The notes beneath the pieces are model-generated. The model ran no database searches and was not told where the DNA came from. It was given only the letters and a program-made list of their open reading frames with translations. This document shows positions 9,493 through 19,576 of a stretch of DNA of 64,000 nt, in pieces. Numbering within the stretch: position 1 is the first letter of the stretch; the number at the start of each line of letters is the position of its first letter. Location of the stretch: NCBI RefSeq assembly GCF_030317105.1, contig NZ_JASZYG010000008.1:62001-126000 (forward strand), read 5' to 3'. Origin of the DNA: Variovorax brevis. Its GTDB lineage: Bacteria > Pseudomonadota > Gammaproteobacteria > Burkholderiales > Burkholderiaceae_C. A program made the translations under genes and the position numbers.

Positions 9493-10107
9493 ATGAATCG
9501 CCTCACATTGCAGCGCGGCGTCTCACTGATCATCGTGCTGATCTTCCTGGTCATCCTCTCGGGTGTCTCCGCCTTTGCGGTTCGGCGCGTGCTCTTTGGC
9601 GAGGGCATGGCCAGAAACATGCTCGACGTCGAGGTCGCGCGCCAGGCCGCCGAGTCGGCGCTGCGCGACGCCGAGCGCGACATCATGCTGGCCGACAGCG
9701 TCGTTGGCGCGAAGTGTGCCCGTGGCGCTGACCGACCCATCAAGAGCGCCTACAGCGAGCCCAATTTCGGCGCCACCTGCCCGCGCGGCCAGTGCCGCTT
9801 CGGCGAGCAGACACCGGTGAACTACTACGCGCAAAGCAATGCCGCCACATTTACCAATCCGGAGCCGTGGTGGCCCGGCGGCGTCGGATGGAAAGCCGCC
9901 CCTCCAACGGCATGCGACTTCTCCGGTGGCGTTCCCATCGGGACCTTCACCAACAAGCCGGGCGTGCGCGGCGTCGCGCGCCAGCCCGAGTACCTGATCG
10001 AGTACATGCAGCGCGGCGACGACATCTATTTCCGCAACACGGCGCGCGGCTGGGGCCTGGACCCCAACACGGAAGTCGTCTTGCAGACCTACTTCAAGCG
10101 AGGCTGA
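9493..10107 (+). CDS. pilX: PilX-type minor pilin, rightward operon
   Basis: PilX-family minor pilin, 204 aa. The cleavage site QRG is followed by VSLIIVLIFLVILSGVSAF, lacking Glu5 like the leftward PilX, and then the PilX N-domain EVARQAAESALRDAERDI. Seven bases separate it from pilW and ten from pilY1. The protein most likely caps the pilus tip together with PilY1. Confidence 0.9.
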   Translation: MNRLTLQRGVSLIIVLIFLVILSGVSAFAVRRVLFGEGMARNMLDVEVARQAAESALRDAERDIMLADSVVGAKCARGADRPIKSAYSEPNFGATCPRGQCRFGEQTPVNYYAQSNAATFTNPEPWWPGGVGWKAAPPTACDFSGGVPIGTFTNKPGVRGVARQPEYLIEYMQRGDDIYFRNTARGWGLDPNTEVVLQTYFKRG

Positions 10108-10117
10108 AGAGAACACC

Positions 10118-13100
10118 ATGAAATCACTTGTGCTGAAAGTTGCCCTGGCACTTGGGGTGGCGGTGTCGATCCTGCTGGCCTTCAAGTCGCCGGTGGCCGC
10201 GCCGACGATTCCGCTGATTCCCGCCCTGCAGGCGGTGCCGCCGAACGTGAGCCCCGATCCCAACCTGCCGATGGTGATGCTGAACGTCTCCAAGGACTTC
10301 AGCATGTTCAGCCGGGCCTACACCGACTATGAAGACCTGAACTTCGACGGCGCCGTCGACTACACCTTCATGCCGGACTTCAAGTACTACGGGTACTTCG
10401 ATTCCACCAAGTGCTACACCTACAGCACGGCCGACAACGGTCTTTACGTGCCTGCGGCGCCCGCGACGCTGGAAGGCGGCAAGTACTACTGCGCAGCGGG
10501 CAATTCGTACTGGAGCGGCAACTTCCTGAACTGGGCGACCATGTCGCGCATGGACGTGCTGCGCAAGATCCTCTTCGGCGGCTTGCGTTCCACCGACACG
10601 GCAGGCACCGACGGCAAGACGGTGCTCGAGCTTTCCTTCGTGCCGCGCAACAGCCAGGCCTTCGTCAAGTACTACAACGGCGCCGACCTGAGCCGGCTCA
10701 CGCCCTTCAGCTATGACGATGGCATCACGCTGTGCCGCCGTCACCAGAATCCGTCTGGCGACAGCGCATCACAGAGCACCACGCTCCTGCCCGTGATTCG
10801 CACGGCGCCCGGCAACTACCTGCTGTGGAACATGACGGAAGTGCGCACCTGCAACTGGACGCAGGAGATCGGCTACAACTGGAAAACGCCGACCGTCAAT
10901 TTCGTCAGCGCCAACTACCAGGGCGTTGGCGGCACGCTGACAACGCACAAGGGTGGAACGCCACCGTCGCCCAGCGTTGACGCCAATTCCCACGAGTACA
11001 CCGCGCGCCTGGAGGCCTGCAACGCATCCATGCTCGGCGACGAGAACTGCAAGCAATACTCCGCCGGCAATCCATACAAGCCGCGCGGCCTGCTCAACGA
11101 ATTCGGCGAAAGCGACAACTTCGGCAACAAGGCTGCCAAGGCTGAGTTCGCCATGCTGCTGGGGTCCTTCGATTCCAACCTCGATGGCGCCGTGTTGCGC
11201 AAGAACATGGAGGAAATCAACAGCGAGGTGGACCAGGCGACAGGTCAGTTCCTTGCGGCTTCCGCCAACGGCAGCATCATCCAGGCGCTGAGCAGGTTGC
11301 GGCTGTACGGATACAACCCCAACAACGGCAACTACTCGCAAAACTGCAACTCCCGGGACATCTCGAACGGCACCTGCCCGTCATGGGGCAATCCCATCAG
11401 CGAGATGGTGGCCGAGGGGCTTCGCTACTACGCGGGCAAGGGTGCTTATTTCAGTTCGAACGGCGCCAAGGATGCCGAGTTCGCGCTGCCCACGCCTGCA
11501 TGGAGCGACCCGCTGACAGCGAGCCGCACCTATGCCAACAGCACCAAGACCCGCGCGGCCCTCTACGGCAAGAACGTCTGCCGACCGCTCAACATGGTCA
11601 CCATTTCCAGCGGCGTCAGCTCCTTTGACAACGACAAGGTCATCAATGCCTTTTCTGCCTTGTCTTCGACGGCAGCGAGCCTGACGACCAGCATCGGTAC
11701 GCAGGAAGGCATCACGTCCACGACGCGCCTGATCGGCAACAACGGCGACATCACGACGCCGGACAACAACGACCTGTGCACAGGCAAGACCATCACGGAC
11801 CTTGCGACGCTGACCGGACTGTGCCCGGAGGCGCCCAACATGAAGGGCAGCTACCTGGGAGCGGGCGCAGCCTATTGGGCCCATACCAACCAGATCCGCA
11901 CCGACCTGACCATTCCCGGCAAGGCGGACCCGGAGGTCCTGAAGGTTCGCCAGTACGCCGTTTCAATGGCGGGCGGCTCTGCGTCGATCCAGATCCCGGT
12001 CCCCGGAACGTCGCCCACCAAGTACGTCTACATCACGCCGGCAAGCATCGACTCGCTGATCTCGACGACCAACCCGCTCGCGGGGAACATGGTGGACTTC
12101 AAGGTGCTCAACCGGGCGGCGGATGGATCGTCCGGCAGCTTCCTTGTGCTCTGGCAACACTACATGCTCGGCGAAGACCAGGACCAGGACATGCTGGGCA
12201 GCATCCGCTACGAGTTCGACAGGAGCACCTCGCCGCCAAAGCTGAAGATCTACACGCAAACGCTCGAATCCGACACCGGCTCGCAAGTCCCCTTCCTGTT
12301 TGGCTACACCCTCGTCGGCACGTCAAGCGACGGCTTTCATTCGCACAGTGCCATCAACAACGGGTACGCGCGTGACAACGACGCGGTCTACGACGCCACG
12401 ACCCAGGTCGCAACCGGCTCCGGCAGCGGCAATTGCAACGATCCGCGCAAGTGCGTGCGTTTCACCAAGAACGGCAGCGACGTCTACGTCTTCGGCGAGA
12501 CCCTCAAAACCTACGACATGACGGGCAGCCTGGACGCCGTCATTCGCGATCCGCTCTGGTACATCGCCAAGTACGGCGGCTTCAAGGATTCGACGACGGC
12601 GCCTACCCAAAAGCCCGATGCAATCACGAAGTGGGACACCAAGCGCGCGGACGGCGCACTGTGCGGTGCGTCGGGTCAGCCGGCATGCAGCGACGGCATC
12701 CCGGACAACTATTTCCTGGCGCGCCGGCCCGACCTGCTGGAAGAGTCGCTTCGCCTCGTGTTCGCGGACCTCACCGCCAATTCGAACTCGGCGCCGGCGG
12801 TCTCGCGGCCCGACTTGCGTGATGGCGACTTCAAGTACATCGCCACGTTCTCGCCGCAGGATCTGCACGGCGAACTCACGGCGTACAAGCTGGACGACAA
12901 GGGCAACTTCGAACTGTCCGCCAGCGCGAAGGGGCACGAAAACCTGACCAGCACGCTGCCGTCGTCGCGGCGGGTCATCACGAACACCAGCAACAAGCTC
13001 GGCGTGGCCTTCAATTCGACCGCAATCAGGACGGATACGACGGCAGGACAAGGCTACCTCGACTCGCTGGAGAGTTCCAGCACCCGCCAGGACGCCCTCA

Positions 13101-14749
13101 TCGACTACATGCGCGGATCGCGTGTCAACGAGGGCACGCTGCTCAACTTCCGCGTCCGCAATGCCACGTCGATCATGGGCGGTGTCATCAACTCCAACCC
13201 GTGGTTGCAAGACCGGCCGGGCGCGAATTTCTTCGGCAGCAAGTTCCCAAGCTACGGCACCTTCAAGGCCGGCCAGTCCAAGCGCGATCGCATGATCTGG
13301 GTGGGCGCGTCGGACGGCATGCTGCACGGCTTCACGTCCGACACCTTGACGCCGATCATGTCCTATGTGCCCCAACCGCTCGTGCCGCGGCTCAAGGAAA
13401 CGGCCAACGCCGGCATCACCGACGTCAACGCCTACATGGACGGATCACCGTTCAGCGGCGACGTGATGGTGGGTACGGGCACCACCGCAGACGCGTGGAG
13501 AACCTATCTGTTCGGCACGCTCGGTCGCGGTGGCAAAGGCATCTTTGCGCTCAATGTGACGGCGCCGACCGACAGCACGTCCAACGCGTTGACCGAGGCC
13601 AATGCATCGTCGATCTTTGCCTGGCAATTCACCTCGCAAGACGACGCCGACCTGGGCTACATCATTTCCGAAGGCGGAACGCACCCGATCACGAACCAGG
13701 CCGCGCAGATCGCGAAGATGCCCAACGGCAAGTTCGCCGTGATCTTTGGCAATGGCCTGTCCAGCACCAACGGCAAGGCCGTGCTCTACGTTCTTTTCGT
13801 GGACGGGCCCGACAGCGGCGGCGGTTGGGGGATCGGGCGCGGACGGTACTACAAGAAGATCGTCGTGGACTCGTCCGGCGGCAACGGGCTCATGCAGCCC
13901 TCGTGGATCGACACCGACGAAGACGGCCTGGCCGACACCATTTACGCCGGCGACCTCAAGGGCAACATGTGGAAGTTCGACGTGTCCGACACCGATCCCG
14001 ACAACTGGCACGAAGCCTATGGCAAGCCGCTGTATTCGGCGAAAGATGCCACCGGCACGGCGGCCTTGCCGATCGCCGCAGCCCCGGCCATCCGCTTTCA
14101 TCCGGGCGGCGGCCAGATCGTCGTGTTCGGCACGGGCAAGTCGGTGGTGTCGGGCGACTTCCCCGACACGGGCCGCAGCCAGCGCATCTTCGGCATTTGG
14201 GACAAGCCCGCCTATGCATCGTCTCCATCGACCATTCCGTCGGGGGTTTCCGACCTGCAGCAACGATCCTGGACGCTCAGCTCTGATTCGAAGGCCATCG
14301 TTCAGGGGAGCGTCACGCGCATCAACTGGACGACGCAGAAAGGTTGGTACCTGGACATTCCGCTGTCCTCCGGCATGGTGCTCAGCAACCTCCTGTATCC
14401 GTCGGTGACCAAGGACGTCGGCATTCCCATGGTCTACAAGCAGGCGACGACCACTGACGTGTGCAACGACAACGCCGAGGGGGCCTATGTGCAGATCAGC
14501 GCTGTCGACGGGACGGCCACCGTCAACATCTTCGGAACCACGAGCACGTCGGGCATCGTCGTGGGCATCGCCAAGCTGGACCAGCGCTTCCGCGTCACGG
14601 AAGACTCGACGGTGCGCTGCGAGGCCGGCTTGAACTGCCAGCGCATCCTGGGCCAGAACACCGACGAGGAAACCAAGCGCAACAGCACGCAGTCGCGCAT
14701 CTTCTGGCGCGAGATCCCGGGCCTGAAGACCACCACGGAGAGCCATTGA
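10118..14749 (+). CDS. pilY1: PilY1-type pilus tip adhesin, second copy
   Basis: Complete 1543-aa PilY1 homologue. After a signal peptide the N-domain starts VMLNVSKDFSMFSRAYTDYEDL, where a MIDAS DxSxS would be expected in VWA-type PilY1; no such motif is present, but a DxNxDGxxD loop (DLNFDGAVD) follows. The C-terminal propeller (GASDGMLHGF, YAGDLKGNMWKFD) carries a canonical calcium loop DTDEDGLAD at 13910-13936. Family knowledge: calcium release at this loop controls pilus retraction in Pseudomonas. It is co-transcribed with the rightward minor pilins and its stop overlaps the start of pilE by one base. Confidence 0.94.
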   Translation: MKSLVLKVALALGVAVSILLAFKSPVAAPTIPLIPALQAVPPNVSPDPNLPMVMLNVSKDFSMFSRAYTDYEDLNFDGAVDYTFMPDFKYYGYFDSTKCYTYSTADNGLYVPAAPATLEGGKYYCAAGNSYWSGNFLNWATMSRMDVLRKILFGGLRSTDTAGTDGKTVLELSFVPRNSQAFVKYYNGADLSRLTPFSYDDGITLCRRHQNPSGDSASQSTTLLPVIRTAPGNYLLWNMTEVRTCNWTQEIGYNWKTPTVNFVSANYQGVGGTLTTHKGGTPPSPSVDANSHEYTARLEACNASMLGDENCKQYSAGNPYKPRGLLNEFGESDNFGNKAAKAEFAMLLGSFDSNLDGAVLRKNMEEINSEVDQATGQFLAASANGSIIQALSRLRLYGYNPNNGNYSQNCNSRDISNGTCPSWGNPISEMVAEGLRYYAGKGAYFSSNGAKDAEFALPTPAWSDPLTASRTYANSTKTRAALYGKNVCRPLNMVTISSGVSSFDNDKVINAFSALSSTAASLTTSIGTQEGITSTTRLIGNNGDITTPDNNDLCTGKTITDLATLTGLCPEAPNMKGSYLGAGAAYWAHTNQIRTDLTIPGKADPEVLKVRQYAVSMAGGSASIQIPVPGTSPTKYVYITPASIDSLISTTNPLAGNMVDFKVLNRAADGSSGSFLVLWQHYMLGEDQDQDMLGSIRYEFDRSTSPPKLKIYTQTLESDTGSQVPFLFGYTLVGTSSDGFHSHSAINNGYARDNDAVYDATTQVATGSGSGNCNDPRKCVRFTKNGSDVYVFGETLKTYDMTGSLDAVIRDPLWYIAKYGGFKDSTTAPTQKPDAITKWDTKRADGALCGASGQPACSDGIPDNYFLARRPDLLEESLRLVFADLTANSNSAPAVSRPDLRDGDFKYIATFSPQDLHGELTAYKLDDKGNFELSASAKGHENLTSTLPSSRRVITNTSNKLGVAFNSTAIRTDTTAGQGYLDSLESSSTRQDALIDYMRGSRVNEGTLLNFRVRNATSIMGGVINSNPWLQDRPGANFFGSKFPSYGTFKAGQSKRDRMIWVGASDGMLHGFTSDTLTPIMSYVPQPLVPRLKETANAGITDVNAYMDGSPFSGDVMVGTGTTADAWRTYLFGTLGRGGKGIFALNVTAPTDSTSNALTEANASSIFAWQFTSQDDADLGYIISEGGTHPITNQAAQIAKMPNGKFAVIFGNGLSSTNGKAVLYVLFVDGPDSGGGWGIGRGRYYKKIVVDSSGGNGLMQPSWIDTDEDGLADTIYAGDLKGNMWKFDVSDTDPDNWHEAYGKPLYSAKDATGTAALPIAAAPAIRFHPGGGQIVVFGTGKSVVSGDFPDTGRSQRIFGIWDKPAYASSPSTIPSGVSDLQQRSWTLSSDSKAIVQGSVTRINWTTQKGWYLDIPLSSGMVLSNLLYPSVTKDVGIPMVYKQATTTDVCNDNAEGAYVQISAVDGTATVNIFGTTSTSGIVVGIAKLDQRFRVTEDSTVRCEAGLNCQRILGQNTDEETKRNSTQSRIFWREIPGLKTTTESH

Positions 14750-15252
14750 TGAACACGAGATCCCAGCGCAAGAACGCCGGCTTCACGCTGATCGAACTGA
14801 TGATCACGGTGGCCGTGGTGGCCATCCTGGCTTCCATCGCCTACCCGAGCTACCAGGAAAGCGTTGCCAAGGGCAAGCGCGCACAGGCCAAGACGGTGCT
14901 GGCGAGCGCGCAGCAGTGGCTGGAGCGCCACTACAGCGAGAACTACCGCTACGACCAGACGCTGGCCGGCACCAATATCGACAACACCGCGGGCGGCATC
15001 TTCAATTCACAGTTCGGCGTAGCGCCGCTGGCGGGTGAGGGCAATGCTGCCTACAACATCACCCTCACGACCGAGAACGCCGGCCGGAACTACACCCTGA
15101 CCGCCGCGCGAATATCACCGGGTTCCATGGCCTCAGACCGGTGCGGCGACTTCGTGGTGACGAGTACCGGCAGAAAGTCGGTGGTGAATCACACGGGCTT
15201 CGGGACTGGCGCCGTCGGCAACCTGGCGGCCGCACAAAAGTGCTGGAATTAG
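14749..15252 (+). CDS. pilE: PilE-type pilin, rightward operon
   Basis: Type IV pilin of the PilE/ComP type, 167 aa. The leader MNTRSQRKNAG is cleaved before FTLIELMITVAVVAIL, with Glu5, followed by YPSYQESVAKGKRAQAK. Two Cys near the C terminus (DRC, KCWN) can form the D-loop disulfide. The TGATG junction with pilY1 indicates translational coupling. Unlike the leftward operon, pilE is last here, next to a pilin-glycosylase gene, so it is a plausible glycosylation target; the modified residue cannot be told from sequence. Confidence 0.9.
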   Translation: MNTRSQRKNAGFTLIELMITVAVVAILASIAYPSYQESVAKGKRAQAKTVLASAQQWLERHYSENYRYDQTLAGTNIDNTAGGIFNSQFGVAPLAGEGNAAYNITLTTENAGRNYTLTAARISPGSMASDRCGDFVVTSTGRKSVVNHTGFGTGAVGNLAAAQKCWN

Positions 15253-15341
15253 CGATAAGCCTCGCACGCAAGGGCGCGGCGCGTTAAAGGCTGCACGGCA
15301 GCGCGGCGAGCCAGCATCGCCGATCCCGCACAATTCCGGCC

Positions 15342-17055
15342 ATGAAGGACGGCGTCGGAGTGCGGGGATGGGAGCAACAGCAGCAGGCACGGATGCGCAC
15401 GCTCGGCGTTGCCGCGTTGATCGCCCTGCCCTTCGTTTTTCCGTTCGCTGGCGGACCTTCTCCCAGCGCCTGGCAGCTTCTCGTGTGCTGGGCGTGCGTG
15501 GCGCTCTTGCTCATGGTGCGACCCGTCGGGCGGCCTGCATTGCGCGTCGAAGGATGGCTTGCGCTCGCCGCGGGGGGTGGTCGCCCTTTCCGGCAGCGGC
15601 GACCTCGGCCAACGGCTCGCCGCTCCGGCCGCCATCTGCGTCGTGGGGCTCGCCGCCTCTGTGGGCGCCGGCATGGCGCGCGCCGATCCCTTGCCGCTGG
15701 CATGGGGCCTGTTTGCCGCGGCCCTCGTCAGCGCGGCGATCGGGCTGCTGCAATACAGCCGCCTCGGCGGATCGCTGGCCCCGTGGATGGCCGCGTCCGA
15801 CCACGGCCAGGCCTTCGGCAACCTGCGACAGCGCAACCAGTTCGCCACGCTGATCAGCATGGGCTTGATTGCCGCGCTCTGGCTGCATGCGAAGAGTGAC
15901 GGAGCGCGGCTTCGACTGGCGTTGAAAGCGGCCGGCGTGCTGCTCGTCCTCGCACTTGCGGCAAGCGGCTCGCGCACGGGGTTTTTCCAGTTGCTGCTCA
16001 TCGTCGTGGCCGTCGGCGTGCTGCTGCGGCGGCGGACGGCCACAACGGTTGACCATCATTCCAAGGGCTTTCGGTGGCCGCTGGCCTTGCCCGCGCTGAT
16101 GGCCGCCTATGGCTTGGCCCTGTGGGCCTTGCCACGGGCCACCTCCGGCAGCCCCCTGCGCATGCTGCATCGGCTGCGCGACATCGCCTCGGACAGCCGC
16201 ACGGCGCTGTGGAGCAATGTGCTCGACCAGATCGAACAGCACCCGTGGCGCGGCTGGGGTTGGGGCGAGTTGAGCTTCGCCCATTTCGACACCCTCTATG
16301 CCGACGCGCGTTTTCCGGGCGTCCTGGACAACGCCCACAACCTGCCGCTGCATCTGGCTGTGGAGTTGGGCGTGCCTGCGGCGCTGCTGCTGTGCGGCTT
16401 CTTCGGCTGGCTGGTGTGGAGGGGCAAGCCATGGGCCGAGCGCGACCTGAACCGGCTGGCGGTGTGGGGGTTGCTGGGCGCCATCCTGGTCCACAGCATG
16501 GTCGAATACCCGCTCTGGTTCGGGCCATTCCAGATGGTGTTCGGGCTCTGCCTGGGATTTCTCTGGCCGCGCGAGGCGTCTGCAGGCCATGCCGGCGCGC
16601 AAGCGCCCGCCCCTCGACGCGCGGCATCGGCCGCAGTGGCTGCCCTGATGCTGTGCGCCCTCGGCTTCACCGCCTGGGATTACACACGCGTCAGCCAGAT
16701 CTACCTCGACCCGGCCAGGCGCCTTCCCGGCTTCCAGCAAGACACGCTGGCCCAAGCGGAGGAGTCAGCTCTTTTTGCCAACCACGCGCGCTTTGCGCAA
16801 CTGACGCTCACTCCGCTGACGAACGCCAACGCACGCGAAATCCACGCACTTGCCCTTCACCTGCTGCACTTTTCGCCCGAGCCGCGCGTGATCAGCAAGG
16901 TGATCGAAAGCGCCGAAACGCTGGGGCTCGATGACGAGGCTGCGGCCCATACGCTGCGTTTCCAGCGCGCATTTCCGGCGGAATTCAAGCGCTGGAGCGC
17001 TCGCAAACCGCCTGCTCCGGCGAAACTGCCGGTCGCAACGGAACGGGCTGACTGA
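15342..17055 (+). pseudogene. PglL/TfpO-type pilin O-oligosaccharyltransferase, frameshifted in a G6 run
   Basis: Polytopic inner-membrane protein of the PglL/PilO (Wzy_C) family, which transfers lipid-linked glycan to pilins in the periplasm. The 5' part (from 15342, or an inner ATG at 15393) encodes the first membrane helices up to LALAA, then the frame breaks at a run of six G (15572-15577). Removing one G joins it to the rest (GVVALSGSGDLGQ), which stays open to 17055. The catalytic region is intact: NLRQRNQFATL, SGSRTGFF, HPWRGWGWGEL and DNAHNLPLH. It may be a sequencing error, a real inactivation or a switchable tract. Position directly after pilE supports a pilin substrate. Confidence 0.8.
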
Positions 17056-17068
17056 AAGAAGTCAGTCC
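17044..17068. terminator. Hairpin at the convergent ends of the glycosyltransferase gene and moaC
   Basis: GGGCTGACT, a six-base loop and AGTCAGTCC form a 9-bp stem (one G-T wobble) covering both stop codons of these convergent genes. There is no T-tract, so a role as a bidirectional terminator or transcript end protector is only plausible. Confidence 0.4.
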
Positions 17069-17550
17069 GCCACGTAGCTGCCGGACTTGCCTCCGTGCTT
17101 TTCCAGCACCCGCACGCCGGTGATGGTCATCCCCCGGTCCACCGCCTTGCACATGTCGTACACGGTGAGCAGCGCCACCTGAACGGCGGCCAACGCTTCC
17201 ATTTCGACGCCGGTGGGCCCGACGGTTTCCACCGTGGCCGTGCAAAGCACCTGCGGCACGTCGCCCGCCGTGGCGTCCAGCGTGGCGAATTCGACCGCCA
17301 CGCGCGTCAGCGCCAGCGGGTGGCACAGGGGAATCAGGTCGCTGGTTTTCTTGGCGGCCTGGATGCCGGCAATTCGGGCAATGCCGAGCACATCGCCCTT
17401 CTTGGCGGTGCCCGATTCGATCAGCGCGAGCGTTTCAGGCAGCATCTCGATGCGGCCGGTGGCGATGGCAACGCGGTGCGTGGACGGCTTGGCGGCAACG
17501 TCCACCATGTGGGCTTGCCCGCGGGCGTCAAAATGGGTGAGGGAACTCAT
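17062..17550 (-). CDS. moaC: Cyclic pyranopterin monophosphate synthase
   Basis: MoaC, 162 aa, converts the MoaA product (3',8-cyclo-7,8-dihydro-GTP) to cyclic pyranopterin monophosphate in molybdenum cofactor synthesis; cytosolic hexamer. Family motifs are present in order: HMVDVAAK near residue 14, LIPLCHPL, METVGPTGVEMEAL-type region, MCKAVDRGM and the C-terminal KHGGKSG. Length equals the family norm. It stands alone, convergent with the glycosyltransferase gene and divergent (76 bp) from the M48 protease gene, without other moa genes nearby. Confidence 0.96.
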   Translation of the reverse strand: MSSLTHFDARGQAHMVDVAAKPSTHRVAIATGRIEMLPETLALIESGTAKKGDVLGIARIAGIQAAKKTSDLIPLCHPLALTRVAVEFATLDATAGDVPQVLCTATVETVGPTGVEMEALAAVQVALLTVYDMCKAVDRGMTITGVRVLEKHGGKSGSYVAD

Positions 17551-17626
17551 AAGCGATTGTTCGACACGAAAGCCCATCATACGGGGCTGCCGGATGCCAC
17601 GAGGCGGACGGGCCCATGAACGAGGA

Positions 17627-19216
17627 ATGCTGCGCTTGACTCTTTTGTCCAGAAGATCCGGGCGGACGCTCATGTCCGCGCTGCGTGCCCTGTGCGTCTC
17701 GGTGGTCGTCGCGTCGCAGGTCTTCGTGCCGGCCGCCGTGCATGCCCAGCTCCCCGGCATGGGCGACGGCGGCGAAATGACGGCCAGCGCCGAACGGCAG
17801 CTGGGCGACAGCATTGCGCGCGAGCTGTACCGCGACAACTCGTACATCGACGACCCGGTGGTGATGGAATACGTCCAGGACATCTGGCAACGCCTGATCG
17901 CCGCGGCCAAGATTCGCGGCGAACTCACGCCCGAACTCGACGAGCGCTTTGCATGGCAAATCCTGCTCATGCGCGACCGCGACATCAACGCCTTTGCGTT
18001 GCCCGGCGGCTACATGGGCCTGAACCTCGGGTTGATCGCCGTCGTCGGCAGCCACGACGAGCTGGCCACGGTCATGGGCCACGAGCTCTCCCACATCACG
18101 CAACGGCACATCTCGCGGATGCTCTCGCGCCAAGCCAAGCAGATGCCGCTGATCATCGCCGCCATGGTGCTGGGCGCGATCGCAGCATCCAAGAGCAGGA
18201 GCGGGGACGCTGGCCAGGCTGTGATCGCCGGCTCGCAGGCGCTGGCCATGAACAGCCAGTTGAGCTTTTCGCGCGACATGGAGCGCGAGGCCGATCGCAT
18301 CGGTTTCGGTGTCATGACGCAAGCGGGCTACGCGCCGCAGGGCGCGGCCGCCATGTTCGAGAAACTGCAATACGCCTCGCGACTGAACGACAACGGCTCC
18401 TATCCCTACCTGCGCAGCCACCCGCTGAACTCGGAGCGCATCGCCGACATGCAGGGCCGCTTCCAGCTGACGCCCGGCACCGAAGCGGCCGTGCCCCTGC
18501 GCATGGACCACGCCATGATCGCCTCGCGCGCACGCGTGCTGACGCGTCCGGGCGTTGACGTGCTGCGCCTGTGGGTCAATTCGGTGGACACCGGCGAGTT
18601 TGCGAAAAGTTCACCCGAGCAACAGGCCGGAGGCCTCTACGCTGCCGCGATGTCCGCGAGCGAATTGCATGACTACAAGGTGGCGCGCGACATGGCCGCG
18701 CGGCTGGTCACACGCACTGCGAACGACCCGGTGTCCTCGCGGCTGGCGCGCCTGCTCTCGGCTGAAATCGAAGTCGCCGCCGGCACGGCGCCGCGTGCGG
18801 TGCAACTCCTCAATGCCAAGGCCAAGGATCGACCGGAGATGCTGCTCGCGGCGCAGGCCTCGGTCGCTGCCCGCGCCGGTGCCGCCCAGATGGCGCCCAT
18901 CACCGAAGACCTGCGCGACTGGGTGGCGACGCACCCGCGCGATGCGGGCGCCTGGCGCACGCTTTCCACGCTCTACAACGCCCAGAACGATCCGGTGCGT
19001 GCGATTCGCGCCGACGCCGAAGCCAATGTCGCCATCCTCGACTTTCCGGCGGCGCGCGACCGGCTCAAGGCCGCACAGGATCTGGTGCGCACCATGGCCG
19101 CCTCCGGCAAGACCCCGGTGGACCACTACGAGGCGTCGATCATCGACACCCGCGCACGCGAGGTCGATGCGCGCATCCGGCAGAACATGCTCGAACAGAA
19201 AGACCTGCCGCGCTGA
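17627..19216 (+). CDS. M48-family periplasmic metalloprotease with TPR-like C-terminal region (BepA-like)
   Basis: Zinc metallopeptidase of the M48 family, 529 aa, of the BepA/YfgC architecture: signal peptide (cleavage near VHAQ), peptidase domain, then an alpha-helical repeat region. The zinc motif HELSH lies near residue 152 and the third ligand in EREADRIGF about 75 residues later. BepA-type proteases survey outer-membrane protein assembly (BamA/LptD) in the periplasm. An alternative start at 17672 would shorten the n-region by 15 residues; the signal peptide works with either. Divergent from moaC, convergent with the holin-like gene ten bases away. Confidence 0.9.
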   Translation: MLRLTLLSRRSGRTLMSALRALCVSVVVASQVFVPAAVHAQLPGMGDGGEMTASAERQLGDSIARELYRDNSYIDDPVVMEYVQDIWQRLIAAAKIRGELTPELDERFAWQILLMRDRDINAFALPGGYMGLNLGLIAVVGSHDELATVMGHELSHITQRHISRMLSRQAKQMPLIIAAMVLGAIAASKSRSGDAGQAVIAGSQALAMNSQLSFSRDMEREADRIGFGVMTQAGYAPQGAAAMFEKLQYASRLNDNGSYPYLRSHPLNSERIADMQGRFQLTPGTEAAVPLRMDHAMIASRARVLTRPGVDVLRLWVNSVDTGEFAKSSPEQQAGGLYAAAMSASELHDYKVARDMAARLVTRTANDPVSSRLARLLSAEIEVAAGTAPRAVQLLNAKAKDRPEMLLAAQASVAARAGAAQMAPITEDLRDWVATHPRDAGAWRTLSTLYNAQNDPVRAIRADAEANVAILDFPAARDRLKAAQDLVRTMAASGKTPVDHYEASIIDTRAREVDARIRQNMLEQKDLPR

Positions 19217-19225
19217 GCAGCAAGT

Positions 19226-19576
19226 TCAGCCGCCCTGGTTTTTCGACAGCGCCGCGTCGATGAGCAGTCCGAGCAGCGAATAGATCAGCGAGCCAATCAG
19301 CGCAGCCGTGAAGCCGTTGACGTGGAAGCCCTCCAGCAGCCCTGACGCAGCCCAGAACATGAGCGCGTTGATGACGAACAGGAACAGCCCGAGCGTGACC
19401 ACCGTCACCGGCAAGGTCAGCACCACCAGCACCGGTCGCACGACCATGTTCAAGAGGCCGATGACCGCCGCGGCAATCAGCGCCGACGTGAAGCTGACCA
19501 CCTGCACGCCGCTGTAGATGTAAGCCACCGCCAGCAACGCAAGGGCGCTGAGAAGCCATTTGAAGAGGAGTCGCAT
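19226..19576 (-). CDS. Phage-holin-family (YvlD-like) small membrane protein
   Basis: 116-aa inner-membrane protein with four predicted hydrophobic segments (MRLLFKWLLSALALL onward) and the NMVVRPVLVVLTLPVTVVTLG block that marks the phage_holin_4_2/YvlD family. Despite the family name these are chromosomal proteins of unknown function in most bacteria. No lysis partner is nearby. It follows the TerC and 159-aa genes in the same direction and may be at the end of that transcription unit, although a repeat element intervenes. Confidence 0.85.
   Translation of the reverse strand: MRLLFKWLLSALALLAVAYIYSGVQVVSFTSALIAAAVIGLLNMVVRPVLVVLTLPVTVVTLGLFLFVINALMFWAASGLLEGFHVNGFTAALIGSLIYSLLGLLIDAALSKNQGG

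Noticed and set aside
19226..19576. Prophage holin indicating a phage remnant
   Set aside because: The protein belongs to the chromosomal YvlD-like branch, and no other phage gene, integrase or attachment site is nearby.
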